Positions 45,777 to 58,900 of a stretch of DNA of 64,000 bases are shown here, one piece after another. This stretch comes from Sophora flavescens (Eukaryota; Streptophyta; Magnoliopsida; Fabales; Fabaceae), in the NCBI GenBank assembly GCA_030762895.1, contig CM061068.1:41030783-41094782 (forward strand), read 5' to 3'. A model generated the notes under the pieces. It had not been told where the DNA came from and searched no databases. It saw only the letters and a list, made by a program, of their open reading frames with translations. The position numbers and the translations under genes were made by a program. The first letter of the stretch is position 1; each line of letters starts with the position of its first letter.

Positions 45777-46794
45777 AGTAGCACTCTCAATTTGTTTTGA
45801 ATGCGGTATTGTCTGTTATAGCATTTTTGCTGGTTTATGTTAAAGACCCTTAACAATTAACATTGTTTTATCAAATGGAATATTGAGGTGCTTGTGTTTT
45901 AAAAAAAAAAAACAAGAAGGAGAAGAGGTGTGACCGTGTAAGGGGAATGAGAGAGAAGTGAGGGTGAATGGAGATGAGAGAGAAGAGGGTGAAAAATTAG
46001 AATAGATGTATTTTTTATCCTTGAGGATAATTTAGTAATAATAATTTTTTTTATAAAAATGTGTAGGGGTGGATGGAGCATGTATGGGAGTGTTGGTAGT
46101 AGCTCCCCTTATTTTTATTGTTTTAGATCCAGGTCCATTGTCTTCCGAGCAGCATTTGCATTGCTATTTTTAAAAATAAAAGTAAAAAAACAATCCTCCT
46201 ACTAAATACTTTTTATATTCTCAAGATATTGAACATATTAGTTTTAAGTTTAATATTTCTCATATTTAGTATTAGGAGGACTGCTACGATGATTTTGTAG
46301 GGCATAACAAAACTAATTTTAACATTATCCATCTATATATTTTATTTCTACATGAGTTAGTGAATAGGCATTCAGCCATTCACTTTGCCAATTACCTATA
46401 CTTTTTGCCTAAAATACATGACCTACATATTAATATCTCTAAATTAGTGCCATAAAAAGGACTTGTTAGCAATTCTGTACAAATTGCCTCAAAAAAAAAA
46501 AAACAATTCTGTACAAATCTTTAATTAATTATACAATAATCGTGGGGTAGGTTTTTCGAAAAAATTTAACTAGCGTCGTTTTCTGGTGAATATACATTCC
46601 CTCCAATTTTTGAATTTTTTTTTATATTTTTGGAAATTACTTGAGTTTAGCTAAATGGTGTTATAATACAACAAGATTGATACCTTCTCAAGTGACTTAT
46701 GGGAAAGTGGGAAACCATCATCACCAAACATCCCATATTATATAGTTGGTACCTCCCCTGTAGAAGGCCGAAGGCTAACATCCTCCAGCTTTTA
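45777..46794. other. Intergenic, AT-rich, right
   Basis: Mirror of 21981-22990. A/G-rich run at 45900-46000. No gene is seen. Confidence 0.55.
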
Positions 46795-47113
46795 GTGTGT
46801 GTTTGGATGAGAGTTTGACAAACGTGATTTTGGATGGAATTGATTTTGTAGAATTGATTTCAATACAATTGAGTTTGAAGTAAAGTGATTTATGTTTGGA
46901 TGTTTTTACTTTGAAAGCAAGTTTGAAGCAAAACTTAGTATAATTTTTCAATCCAAAAGCAGAAGCTACTCTAAACTGCTTATGATAGAATCAATTCTGG
47001 ATGCAAAATTGCTTCCACAAACATGTTACCAAACACCTCTTTTTTTACAAGAATCACGTTTGACAGGTGCAGAAGCACTTCTGATACCTCCAGAAGTGAA
47101 ACCAAACACACAC
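46795..47113. mobile_element. GTGTGTTTGG MITE, right outer copy
   Basis: Inverted ends as in the family. TTA precedes it but AAA follows, so the duplication is eroded. The core copy at 31312 retains only its first bases. Confidence 0.78.
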
Positions 47114-47184
47114 AAATAACAGGGTATATTTGGTATTTTGATATAAAAAAATTGAAAAAAAAAACAAAAAAATAGGAATGGATG

Positions 47185-47189
47185 CACCA
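47185..47189. other. Empty target site of the left-arm Athila-type element
   Basis: CACCA here is the complement of TGGTG, present once and with flanks identical to those on both sides of the left insertion. It represents the uninserted state. Confidence 0.95.
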
Positions 47190-48050
47190 CTCTATTTCCT
47201 CCCCTCCAACCCATAAACACTTCTCCGCCCTCCTTTCCTTTGAAGATGCCTCACACGCCACCGTCTGGTAATGAAAAGTTTGCATTAGGAACCTGGTATT
47301 CATTTGGGAAGTTGAGAATGGCTATATGACCCCGGAAATGAAAAGCGGTAGCACATCAGCCGACCACGACAGCATCATAACCCGCCTGCTGAACCCACGA
47401 ACAGAACTTGCAATTGCACGTCGGAAGCCTCCATAACCCGCGAGTTCTCGGCATCGCCGTCACCTTCCTCCACAACCACAGTCGTCATTGTTCGCCATCC
47501 AACTTCACTTGAACCAGAGTCGCCTCACAAACCAGCTCCAGGTGCTATCCATCCTTCCTCACACGTGTCCAGTCGCGTCGACACCGTACGGTTCGCCACT
47601 CATCTGGTTACCACCGCTGCTCATCATAAGTTGAGATCTGCAACACATTAACACCTCAACCAGAAGAATCAGGCCATCAAAATAAGTTAAAAAACAGAGT
47701 GAGGTTTTACACAAAGAGAGTGATTTAAAAGAAGAAGCTGGATCTGGGTAGAGGTAGAGGTAGAGGCGGCTCGACGATGGCGGTGGACCACCGCATCCCA
47801 GATCCGCCGTATTCGATACTTCAGCCGCCACCATGGGGGAGGACACGAGGCACGACAAATGCGGGGGAAGGGGCTCACGACGGAGAGAGGAAAGGCCCAC
47901 AGAGGTATGAGAGAGAGGGAGCTTTTAGCATCTGATGGTAAATTACCATGTTACCCCAGGTTGAATTTCTTCAATCTCATCCACTAATTTATTTTAATAA
48001 TATTTGGACGGATGAGATTGCCCAAGGTTGGGTCCTCCAAGTACTTTACT
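47190..48050. other. Multicopy gene-like segment of unknown nature, right copy
   Basis: Mirror of 13671-14428. The short ORF fragment MPHTPPSGNEKFALGTWYSF is on the plus strand here. The opposite strand has the MVAAEVSNTADLGCGG frame, disturbed near 47850-47870 relative to the left arm. No family is recognised. Confidence 0.35.
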
Positions 48051-48598
48051 GAGGATGTTGTTGGGTGTTTGATCAAAATAGGATCCTTCTTATTACCAGT
48101 CTAGGGTCCTTTTAAAATAAATTATTAATGAGGGGTCTTTTTTGATACGGTAATATATTATATTTTATTTTCTTTCTGACAAGTCAAAGGCATCAATTAG
48201 AGTGACGCCTTCAAAAATGTGTTTGACGCTTCCCATTAAAAAAAAAAGCTGCCCCCTCCGCCCCTGTCCCCTATCACTGCGCCCCTTACCCAATTAATTA
48301 AACCCCCCCACCCCCTCCTATATATAAAGCAGCGAACACCTCCACCCTACACACCACACACACATCTTCATCAATTCAATTTTCACACACTAGTTTTTTT
48401 TTATGACCGTTTTCTGTCAAATTGCTTGAAAGCTTCATTTTAATTTTGTAAGGTATTTTTTGATGATACATAATTTTATTTAAATGTAATATTAATTTTT
48501 TGTGCATTTTGTATTTTTATTGCTACAAATTTTAATATGTCGGTATTGTTTTTATTTTTATTTATGTGCTATAAAAAATGTCGTTACTTAATTATTTT
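48051..48598 (+). promoter_or_regulatory. TATA-bearing segment of unknown repeat, right copy
   Basis: CTATATATAAAGCAGCG at 48318-48334, then a CA-rich start-like stretch and a ~250-bp leader into the foldback. Upstream GACGCCTTC and C-rich runs. No downstream ORF. Confidence 0.35.
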
Positions 48599-48599
48599 A

Positions 48600-49012
48600 A
48601 GGTTAAAGTAATCTTTTGGTTCCTATACGTGACACTGATGATTTTCAATATGATCCCTATGTGTAAAAAGTTATCAATTTGGTCCCTATACATGACATTG
48701 GTTTTCAATTTGGTCCTCACCGCTAATTGGTCCCTATATAAGAAGACCCAATTGCAAATTATTGTCACATGTAGGGACCAATTCAACAAAAAAAATTGAA
48801 ATCAGTCCCTACATGTGACAATTATTTTCAATTTGGTCCCTATATGTGATAATAATTTGCAATTTGGTCCCTCTTAAATAGGGACCAATTAGCGATGAGA
48901 ACCAAATTGAAATCCAGCGTCACGTATAGGGACCAAGTTGATAACTTTTTACGTATAGGGACCAAATTGAAAATCAGTGTCACGTATAGGGACCAAAAGA
49001 TTACTTTAACCT
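48600..49012. mobile_element. Foldback element with GGTCCCTATA arms, right copy
   Basis: 413-bp hairpin flanked by TATTTTA on both sides (48593-48599 and 49013-49019). Confidence 0.8.
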
Positions 49013-49162
49013 TATTTTAATTATGTTTTTAATTAATTACTTAATTATTTTTTTATTACTTAATTGATTTTTATTACTTTAGTTTTTTAAGTGTTTTTTT
49101 AATATGGCGTTAATCAGGGGCATGTTTGGTAGACCTCGGTCCGGTGAAAAGATATGGCATCA

Positions 49163-51771
49163 TGTAACACCCCGAGTTGTTCTGTTTTCTAATATTATAA
49201 ATTTATATAATTACGTTTATATTTTTATCTGAGACTTATAAAATTATTTTAATTATTCCAAAACCATAGTTACACTATACTTGATGGTAAAGAGTTACGA
49301 TTAAAATTTAGGTTGGGAAGTCAGGCGAAATCCGGCCCGCGAATTTCATTGACAGTATAATTATACTGCTCAAAAGACCTAACTTTTACTCGTGAACGAC
49401 GTAACACCCCGATTTTTGCTGCTTCGTAATATCGGTAATAAATATATAAACATATATTTTTATCCGGGACTTAGAAAAATGATTTTTGGATAAACCAAGG
49501 TCATTTCCTTGTTATACTTATTTTCATAAGGTTACAGGGAAGTTTTTGGTTGAAAACTCAGACGGAAGCCGGTCTGCCGTTTTCTGTGTTTTCACTGACA
49601 GTAAAAGTTTACTGCTCAGAAGACCTAATTTTAACTCGTGAACGAGATGAAAAATGTTTTTACCGTATTTACTACGATACTTGAAGTTTTGAAAATTTTG
49701 GTAAAAAAATTAAAATATTATATTTGTTGCGGGCATATACGTCGAGATGTCTCTAGGAAAAGCATGCTCCAGATGAATCGAGGAGTCGGCAACGTAGCAG
49801 AGATGATGGATTTGACCAACTTGACGAGCATTTATGACGAGCTTATCCGAGTCATAATGGCCATAATGACGCATTTATGACAAAGTGAATTTTTGCTATG
49901 AAATGACCATTTTGCCCTTGTCTTTTTATGACAATTACAAGCCTTGCCATTGTAGAATTTGACCAAAACTTACCCAAAACTCACGGCTCACTATTTCCTT
50001 CTTCATTAAGTATATTACCTTCTTCACTAAGTATCTCTTCATCTTTCATTTCCATGTTTTTCTTCTTGAAAACCTAAGCTTTACCATAAGAACTCCAAAG
50101 TGTTCATAATTCGTCAGATTTTGCCTAGCAATTCTGACCATTTTCTATTCTGAATCTCGAAAAACTTTCAACATTAAAGTTGTTCATCTTTGTCTCTTCT
50201 TTCCAACGACATAAAGATCATCCAAAACGGACAAGTATGTTGAGAGATCTACCCAAGTTACTAAAACTGTTCTAAACCCTCATCATGTTCATCTTCTTCT
50301 CTAAGTTTCTCAAGAACACCATGAGAAATTTGTGAAGAACATCATCCAAATCTTGCTTTCCTTGAATCATCAAGAGGTAACGACTTCTTCTCTTGTCATT
50401 TAAATCATTTCTCTTCACAACTTTTGTAGATTCATGGCTTAGATCAATATGTTCTTCATTTGCTTAAAGTTCATGGAGCTAGATTCAAAAATTCATAACT
50501 AATTCTAGAAAAATCCTTTTGACATGAAACCAATTGCTATGATCTTATAATCATCTCTATTTTCATCATATAGAAGCATAAGATCATGAGAAATTTCTTT
50601 CCTTGATTTCTGGTCATGGCCTAGGTCAAAGTTGTGTTCTTAGGTTTTGTTTCATTTTCATATCTTGATTCATGATTATATCTTGATAGTTCTTGTATTC
50701 AAGTATATAGAAGATCAAAAATCAAACTTTAACCTATTGATCTCATCAAAACCGAAACCTTAGGTATGAGCACTTGATGGTTTTGTGATTCAAAAGTTGT
50801 TTGTAACACTTGAATCTAACTCTAAGTCTAGTATGTTGATTAAGTCCAAGAGTTGAAGAAAGTTTAAAACTTCTAGCCTATGGATATTGAGAAAACCGAA
50901 CCCTAGTTCTTAGAACTAGATGAGTTTTAGTTCATGTTCTTGGTTCATAATATTGGTTTAAGTGTTTAATCATGCTTAAGTAACTTATGGATCATTAATC
51001 CGTAAGTTAATCAAATTTTAATTTTCCTAACCTAGAAAATTGGGTGAAGCCGAACCCTAACCTCCATGAGCCAAGTGTATTGTTGTTTGATTTGATTTAT
51101 TTTGGTTGCAATTCGTTTGAAGGAAACAACCGAGTTAACTGATTTACGCTGATGGAGAGAAAAATCGGATCGGGATCAGGAGATTAACAGGAACGGTTAG
51201 TTCAATCTTCAAGAGGTAAGGGGAGCTTACCTGAGGGATTTTTCTCAATAATTATTTGTTTTTAGTGTGGTTTATATGACTTATCTGTGGTTGTGATTAT
51301 TTGTTTATATTGTTTATGTTGTGTTGTTTATCTGTATATCGGTGATTGATCTGCTTTTAATTTATTTAATTATCTGCAGTAGTATATTATGTTGCTATGA
51401 TGCATGATCTGCCTGGTGATATAACTATGATGATGTTGTTGAATGTTGTTTGAGAGGCCTAACAGTGGCCAGTGCACAACCGATTAATCAGATAAAAGAT
51501 TTAATAAGATGTGAAAATTATATTCAACGTTTTATGGGAAATGTTGGAATATAATAATGGTGGAAAATATTATTTTTGAAAAATAATGAGTTTTTGAAAA
51601 TTAATATTATTTTAATGATTTATTAGTGTAAAAATAATCTATGAGTCATGGTGAGATCGTAAGCGTGAAATTTTTTTAGTTCTGCTAATTTTTACGATAG
51701 AAATTCAGAAATATTATAAAAAGTTATTTTGTGAAATTAATATTCGAAAATACTTTATAAAAATAATATTC
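49163..51771 (+). mobile_element. Long Ty3/gypsy-type LTR, truncated, right copy
   Basis: It starts TGTAACACCCCGAGTTG after GATATGGCATCA, with a second GTAACACCCCGATTTTTG start at about 49400, so its 5' end is duplicated. About 2.6 kb without coding sequence, cut by the copia fragment at 51771/51772. Confidence 0.6.
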
Positions 51772-52470
51772 AAAGCACAGAGGTGAATCTCAAGCCTGGC
51801 AAGCAACCCACGGTGAAGTCCTCGGCTCCAATCTCCGCTCAAAGAACTGCAGGTTCCTATTCTCGATCCGATTGTCTCATGTGACAACTTGAGCACGGTT
51901 TCCTATCACACAATCCAGTCTTTGCATTCGAGAACCAAGCACATGGAGTTGGATCTATTTTTTGTTCAAGAAAGGGTCCTAGACAAATCACTAGCTGTTT
52001 GTCACATCCCTGGACAAGATCAGGTGGCAGATTTACTCACTAAACCCCTTAAACAATCCAAATTTGAGGAACTCGGAGGCAACCTTGGAGTAATTGATAG
52101 GTTTTCTCTTGTAAACACTACCTCCAGTTACAAAGGGGTATGTTAGTGAATGTAACACATACACCCTGTGTTTATAAGGGGGGTATGTTAGTGAGTGTGT
52201 GTAAACACAGTAGTTAAGTAGTTAGGATCAGCTGAGCTGACTCAGCAGAGTTAGTTAGGGACGGTTATCCTCCCTCATCTATTATAAATAGTATATGCGG
52301 TTGAAGAATTATGTTTAGGGAGAGCGAAATAATGAAAAGAGAGGGAAAGTGGTAAATGAGAATAACATTGATAGGAATGATGTGATACAAAATACTAACT
52401 CAAGAGTCTTATTTACACTAATACTAAACTCCTAAGCCTAATATGATCTCAAAGACTGCTTCCTGAATCT
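51772..52470 (+). mobile_element. Ty1/copia remnant: 3' pol plus LTR, right copy
   Basis: RNase H tail with SRTKHMELDLFFVQERVLDK, CHIPGQDQVADLLTKPLKQS and stop at 52146. Then ATAAGGGGGGTA (polypurine tract) and an LTR starting TGTTAGTGAGTG near 52186, with TATTATAAATA at about 52280. The STEAEYR segment is more damaged here than on the left. Confidence 0.85.
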
Positions 52471-52818
52471 CAATTAGATGACTAATAATTGATTTCATAA
52501 TATATTTCAAAAATCAACTACGATATTCCAAAGATATTCTAAGACATACTTTGTACCATGTGAATGTAATACAAACGTCACACAGAAGAGGAACACAGAA
52601 AGCAAAAAGAATAAAGTTATTCTATAAAATGAAAAGTAGAATCATCAAAAAGCTCCGATGTAGCTGCCGATACAATTACGGATGATACAGAAATCGATAA
52701 TAAATAAGAAAGGTGAAATGAATAAAATTACCGATTGTTGACAGAAAACATTCGAATTGAATTCAGATTCAGAGTAAATGAGTAATTAATCAGAAGAAGA
52801 AAAAGAAATTAAAAAAAC
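52471..52818. other. Intron-like sequence of orphan exon, right
   Basis: Mirror of 8799-9149. No exon found. Confidence 0.5.
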
Positions 52819-52867
52819 CTTGGTTTTCATCGGAAGCGGTGGGAGGAGGTGGCGATTGGGTGGACAT
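52819..52867 (-). pseudogene. Orphan 5' exon, 16 codons, right copy
   Basis: MSTQSPPPPTASDENQ followed by a donor, as in 8750-8798. Being unchanged in both arms it may still be a real exon, but no continuation lies in the window. Confidence 0.45.
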
Positions 52868-53380
52868 GCTTTTGTATGCGCACCTGCTTGCTAGCTACTC
52901 CCTTGCTTATTGGAATTCCTAAACGAGAGGATACGCAAAAATGATATATACTATATATCAGAATTAGAGCGAAGAAAGAAAGACAAGTGATGAAGGAAAA
53001 GGGAAGCTATGGGATGGGACTACAATACAGTGAAGATGAGGATGAAGTGACTTTTTTTTTTTTGACGAAAGGATGAAGTGACTTTAGTTGCTCTTCTCCA
53101 AGCATATCATATCCTCCAAAACCAAATAAACTACTCTAATTTGACTCACTAGCTTACCATCTTTTTTTAATACAAAACGGGGACACGTGTTTTCTTTGTT
53201 TTTTAAATATATTTTTGAGAAAAAAACATGTATAAAAAAAAATAAAAAGTAAGTAAAAAATAGAAATAAACATATACGATATCATATATGGTGTCCAAAA
53301 TTTATGTTCAAATAACATGACTCTTTCGAGGGTGTTGGCGTGTTGCTAACTATTGGTTTTCTAGCATCCATTAATAAGAG
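52868..53380. other. Leader of orphan exon and spacer, right
   Basis: Upstream sequence with a TATATATC-rich stretch near 52945 and long A/T runs. No further gene. Confidence 0.5.
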
Positions 53381-53684
53381 TAATGATACTTGCAGACCCA
53401 AATGGGACACATATTTGGGACACCTGATTAATCACGTATAAATATTTGGTTAATTCAGTTCATTGTAGATTAATCACGTGCAAATATTTGGTTAATTCAT
53501 GATGACTCATTAATCATATAAGAAACTGAATTAACCAAATATTTACATGTGATTAACCAAATATTTACATGGTTATGATAAATAAGCTCATTAATCATAT
53601 AATGAACTGAATTAACCAAATATTTATACATAATTAATCAGGTGTCCCAAATGGGTGTCCTATTTGGGTGTGCAATTATCATTA
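53381..53684. mobile_element. Foldback MITE, 304 bp, right copy
   Basis: Inverted ends TAATGATACTTGCAGACC and the complement of TAATGATAATTGCACACC. Mirror of 7937-8238. Confidence 0.7.
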
Positions 53685-53722
53685 TCGGATTAATAAATTA
53701 GGCTTGGTATTTGTATAAGTGC

Positions 53723-53726
<4 letters not shown>

Positions 53727-53787
<61 letters not shown>
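53727..53787. repeat. (TA)n microsatellite, right copy
   Basis: About 30 TA units. Confidence 0.97.
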
Positions 53788-53789
<2 letters not shown>

Positions 53790-54666
53790 CATTTAATTTA
53801 ATTAAGCTATTTTCTCAACCATGGCCTTTATTGTGCAACTAAACTCTTCCTAAACTTTTAGTTTAAATTGAGTAAAAAAAAAAAACTTTTAGTTTAAAGT
53901 AAACACGTTAATTTTCATTAACTTAAAAATCCCTACGTAAAGAAAAAACAAAATTGTATAACCAAGTTAAAATTGTGACTAATTTGCTCAAAACTATACT
54001 TCGTATAAAAGCTACAGCTGGATACACCAAATTTTCTCAACAAATTTGCTTTACTTTCTACTTTGGGTGCGCTTGGGTAAACAACTTAATTAAGAGCTTA
54101 TCATATAAGACCTTATCGCATGAGAGCTTATGCCATAAGCGCTTAAAGAAAGAAAAAGAAAGAAAGGGGCATGAGAGGATTCAATAGTGAAAAATACGGA
54201 GAGGGTGTTTAGTGCATAAACTCTTATGATAATTCCATAAGCTTCTCCCAGTGACTTATGAAAATAAGTCAAAAACTCCTTATGGGATGTCATAAGTTAT
54301 TTTTATAAGCTCTGTCAAACACTGCATAAGAGCTTATGACATCAGATAAATCAAAAGGAGCTTAAATAAGCTCTTCCAAACGCCACCAAAAATATTATAT
54401 GACATTCTCTTTTAACATTCCTTTGTTTATGCAGATCTCAAATGGACTTTTACAGGAGGTGCATTTCAAATTTTCATGTAAGATCATTAAGAAGTCCAAT
54501 TTCCCCTCTTTTTAGGTTCACAAAAATGTTAACCAAACATGAACTAAGAATAAAGACTCAAACTAGAGATCTCGATGAAAATTTTTAAAAAATAAATACG
54601 AATTCAAATTAGAGATACGAAAGAGACTAAAGCCGAACATGCAAAACTCAACAATTTGTTCATATT
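53788..54666. other. AT-rich intergenic with a putative MITE (about 54065-54390), right
   Basis: Mirror of 6952-7828. Short CATAAG/CTTATG inverted motifs, no gene. Confidence 0.4.
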
Positions 54667-54751
54667 AGTAGATAATTCAAATTTTTCTCTCCTCTGTGAG
54701 AAGTTTTCCTATATCTGATAAGAGAGTGAGTTGTGTGCGAGATATCTATCA

Positions 54752-55840
54752 ATGACATCTTCTAACTTTACCCAGTTAACGTTAGAGGATGAGGAGGCGG
54801 ATTTGGAGGTCCCGATGGAAGAGGTTTGACGAGTACTGGATGGAGACTCGGCCCTGTGCCCGGTTGGGAGATTCCTAACAACGAGGTCAATCAGGTTTCA
54901 CATGTTGAGGAAAAGGATGACTGGCGTTTGGAAGCCAGGAAGGGGCGTAAACGTGAAGGAGGCAGAGGGAGGCATATTTCTATTCCAGTTCTTCCATAAG
55001 GTGGATGTCCAACGGGTGCTGAGGGGTGGACCATGGTTTTTCGACGGACATTTGTTGATACTGGGAATGATGCAGGAGGGTCAGACACCCCAGGAAGTGA
55101 AACTTTTCAACGTACCCTTTTGGGTTCAAGTTCATAAGATCCCTATAGGGTTTATGACATAAGCGGTGAGGAAGCACCTGGCAAACTTTCTGGGTGAATT
55201 CAGAGAGTACGATGCAAAAAACAATTCAAATTTCCTTAAGTCCTATATGAGATTCCGAGTGCTCCTTGATGTGCGCAAGCCACTAAAGAGACTGAAGAGA
55301 GTGAAGAAACCAGGAGGGGAGGCAAAGGAGGTTCAGTTCAAATATGAAAGGTTGGGGTCTTTTTGCTATCTGTGTGGAATGCTAGGTCACATGGAGGATT
55401 TATGTGAGAAATTATTTCTGCTAGATGATGATGATGGTAGCCGATTATGGGGACCGGAGTTACGGGTTGAGCAGCGGAGGAACTAGGGGGATGATGGTGA
55501 GGGGTGGCTGAGGGAGGAAGGAGCTGAGAGTTGGGAAGCACCAAATCTACAGAAAGTTTCAAAATTCAAATCTGCAGTTAATGCAGATGCGGATCCTAAG
55601 GAGGTGATTACTGGGGCAGTAAATGACGCAAAAATGGTTTCAATCGTTGACATATTTAGAAACCCAAATATTCTCTTTCCTAAAATTAAGGATAAACTTA
55701 TTGGAGAGAGAGGAATGGATACGGAAATGAAAGAAGGCAATCATGAGGGCAATTATGAGGACAATTATGAGGAGAGAGAGTTGGACAAGGATAAGAAAAG
55801 AAAGTTAACAGAGTTGGTGGGTGAAGGAGATCACGTGTAG
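54752..55840 (+). pseudogene. LINE ORF1, DUF4283 / CCHC gag-like, right copy
   Basis: MTSSNFTQLTLEDEEADL start, DUF4283 domain, knuckle CYLCGMLGHMEDLC, acidic/basic tail ending VGEGDHV. It has the two stops shared with the left copy plus its own TGA replacing CGA early in the domain. Confidence 0.85.
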
Positions 55841-55941
55841 GGGGGGTCAAAGAACGTGGACTGCATGGAAATTGGTCCTGATAGTGTGATTCTAAAAAAA
55901 AATTTAGCGGCAGACCCTGCCAGCCAGGGTTGCCGGGGACT

Positions 55942-58900
55942 ATGAGTATACTAAGTTGGAACTGCCGAGACTTGGGCAACCTGCGTGCGATTTCTTTCAC
56001 CGATGGACCTCGTTCGAGACCACAAACCGGGCAAAATAGAGGAAATTCATGTAAAGTTAGGATTTGATTTTTCTTTTGCTGTTGATAGGGAGGGACGTAG
56101 TGGAGATATTACGATTATTTGGAAACAATCCTTTGAATGTCGCATTATCAATTACTCAATGAATTTTATTAATGTGGAGGTGTCTGATAATGACAGAGGT
56201 TTATGGAGGTTGACTGGGTTCTATGGCTATCCTGAGAGGACCAGAAGACGTGATTCCTGGAATTTTTTAAGAAACTTAGCTACAATGTCATTGCTTACTT
56301 GGTTCATTATTGGGGACTTCAATGACTTGTTAATGGCCGAGGACAAGAGGGGAAGAGTCGATCATCCGAACTGGCTTATAAATGGCTTCCGTGACACTGT
56401 TCGAGAGTGTAATCTAATTGATCTTCCTCTTAATGGGTATCAGTTTACTTCGGCAAACCGTCGTGATTCTGACAGTGCAGTGGAAGAACGTCTTGATAGA
56501 GCTTTGGCTTCTGAGGTGTGGTTGAATTTATTTCCGAATGCACAATTATCAAATATTTTAGCTCCTGTCTCGGATCATTCACCACTCCTACTTTGTATTG
56601 ATCAGCACCCTGTTCAGAAGCACCAGAGAAAGTTTCGCTTCGAGAATCGTTGGCTTGGAGAACTCGAGGTGGGTGATGTGGTGCGGTCTAGCTGGGAGAA
56701 TGGGATACATGATGATGTTATTTCTAAACTAAAGCAGTATAGTAAGGACCTAGAGGTTTGGAGTAAGAAACTTAATGGGAATTTCGGCAAAGAAGCAAAT
56801 CAGTGTAAAAGGCTTTTGGAGGCTACTAGAATTTCTCATGATCCAGAGGATGCCTCGATTTATGAGAGACGGCGAGAAAGGCTTGTATCAATTTTGGCTC
56901 AAGAGGAGATCTATTGGAAGCCAAGAGCCAAGGTCTTTTGGCTTAGAGATGGAGATGCAAATACAAAATTTTTTCACTTGATCTCCACGCCGTGAAAAGA
57001 GAAGGAAAATTATTGACAAGCTAAAAAATGATAACAATGAATGGGTAGGTGGTCAACCGAGTCTTTGTGAGCTTGCAAAGGACTATTTTGGAAACCTGTT
57101 TCTAGAACAAAGAGAGCATTTATTCTCCGATTATTGAGGCAGTGTCCCCTATTGTCTCGGTGGAAGATAATCAAGGGTTGGAACTTCCCTTCACCGGAGA
57201 GGAATTCAGAGCAGCTATTTTCCAGATGCACCCAGATAAATCTCCGGGGCCGGATGGTTTAAATCCTGCTTTTTACCAGCATTTTTGGGATATTTGTGAC
57301 AAGGGTATTTTCACGGCTTGTTGCTACTGGTTGGAGACTGGTAACTTTCCATCAACTCTTAATGATACAAATATTGTTTTAATTCCTAAAGTTGATAGCC
57401 CTTCTTATATGAGAGACTTGAGACCTATATCCTTGTGTAATGTTCTATATAAAATAGTGGCAAAAGTCTTAGCTAACATGTTGAAAAAATTATTGCCAAA
57501 GTGTATCTCGGAAAGAGCGATCCGCTTTTGTAGAAGGAAGATCTATCCTGGATAATGTGCTCATAGCTTTTGAAATTATCCACCATATGAAATGCAAAAC
57601 AAAGGGAGTTAGAGGTGAAGTGGCTTTGAAAATAGATATCAGCAAAGCTTATGATAGAGTGGACTTGGGTTTTCTCCGTGCTATGATGGAGAAGATGGGT
57701 TTCTGTGATAGATGGGTCAGATGGATTATGCTGTGTGTTTCCTCTGTTAGCTACTCAATTCTGTTTAATGATGATTCTGTTGGACCAATTGTTCCAGGCA
57801 GAGGCTTAAGGCAAGGTGACCCCCTCTCCCCTTATCTCTTTCTTATCTGTGCTCAGGGCCTTCCTTCCCTAATCAAAAGATCTGAGGGGAGGGGTGACAT
57901 TCATGGTATTCAAATTTGTCGGGGTGCTCCTTCTGTTAGTCACCTTCTTTTTGCAGATGATAGCTTTCTGTTCTTTAGAGCTAGTGAGCGTGAATGTAAT
58001 GTGATGAAGTCAATTCTTGCTACTTTTGAAGCAGCATCAGGTCAAGCAGTTAATTTCAGTAAATCTGAGATTTTCTTTAGTAAGAATGTGGATGATGGTA
58101 CTCGATTGGCTTTATCTAATATCTTGGGAGTCCATACCTGTCTTGGGTCAGGAAAATATTTGGGGCTTCCCTCATTAATTGGTAGAAAAAATAAAGCTAC
58201 ATTTAATTATCTGAAGGACAGGGTGTGGAAGAAAATTAATTCTTGGAGTGGCAGACATCTTTCCAAGGCTGGCAGGGAGGTTCTGGTGAAGTCTGTGCTC
58301 CAAGCGATTCCAGCTTATTGCATGAGTGTCTTCTTACTACCTCCTTCGTTGGCATAAGAGATTGAAAGGATGATGAACTCTTTTTGGTGGGGATCCAAGA
58401 AGGGAGATACGCGTGGCATTAATTGGTTGAAACGGGATAAGCTATCTATGAGGAATGAATTTGGTGGCCTCGGCTTCAGAAATATGGGAGCTTTTAATTT
58501 GGCGATGCTAGGGAAGCAAGGTTGGAAATTTGTTTCTAACCCAGAAGCTATGGTCTCAAGGATTTTCAAAGCTAAATACTATCCTAGAGGTCAGTTCTTG
58601 GATTCGATTCTTGGTCATAATCCAAGTTTTATTTGGCGTAGCATCTGGAATTCTCGGGTCTTGTTGAATGAGGGCTCTAGATGGAGAATTGGCAATGGAC
58701 ACAATATTCCAATCCTAAATGAGCCTTGGATTGCAAATGGTCAAAGGTTGAATCACCATTTTAACTTAACCCAAATGGCTCATAATTGGGTGGTCAGTGA
58801 TTTTATTATGCCTGGTACTAGAAGATGAAATGAAGATTTTGTGCGTCAGTTTTTTACTCCTTGTGATGCTGCTACTATACTAGCCATGCCCTTAGTTGAT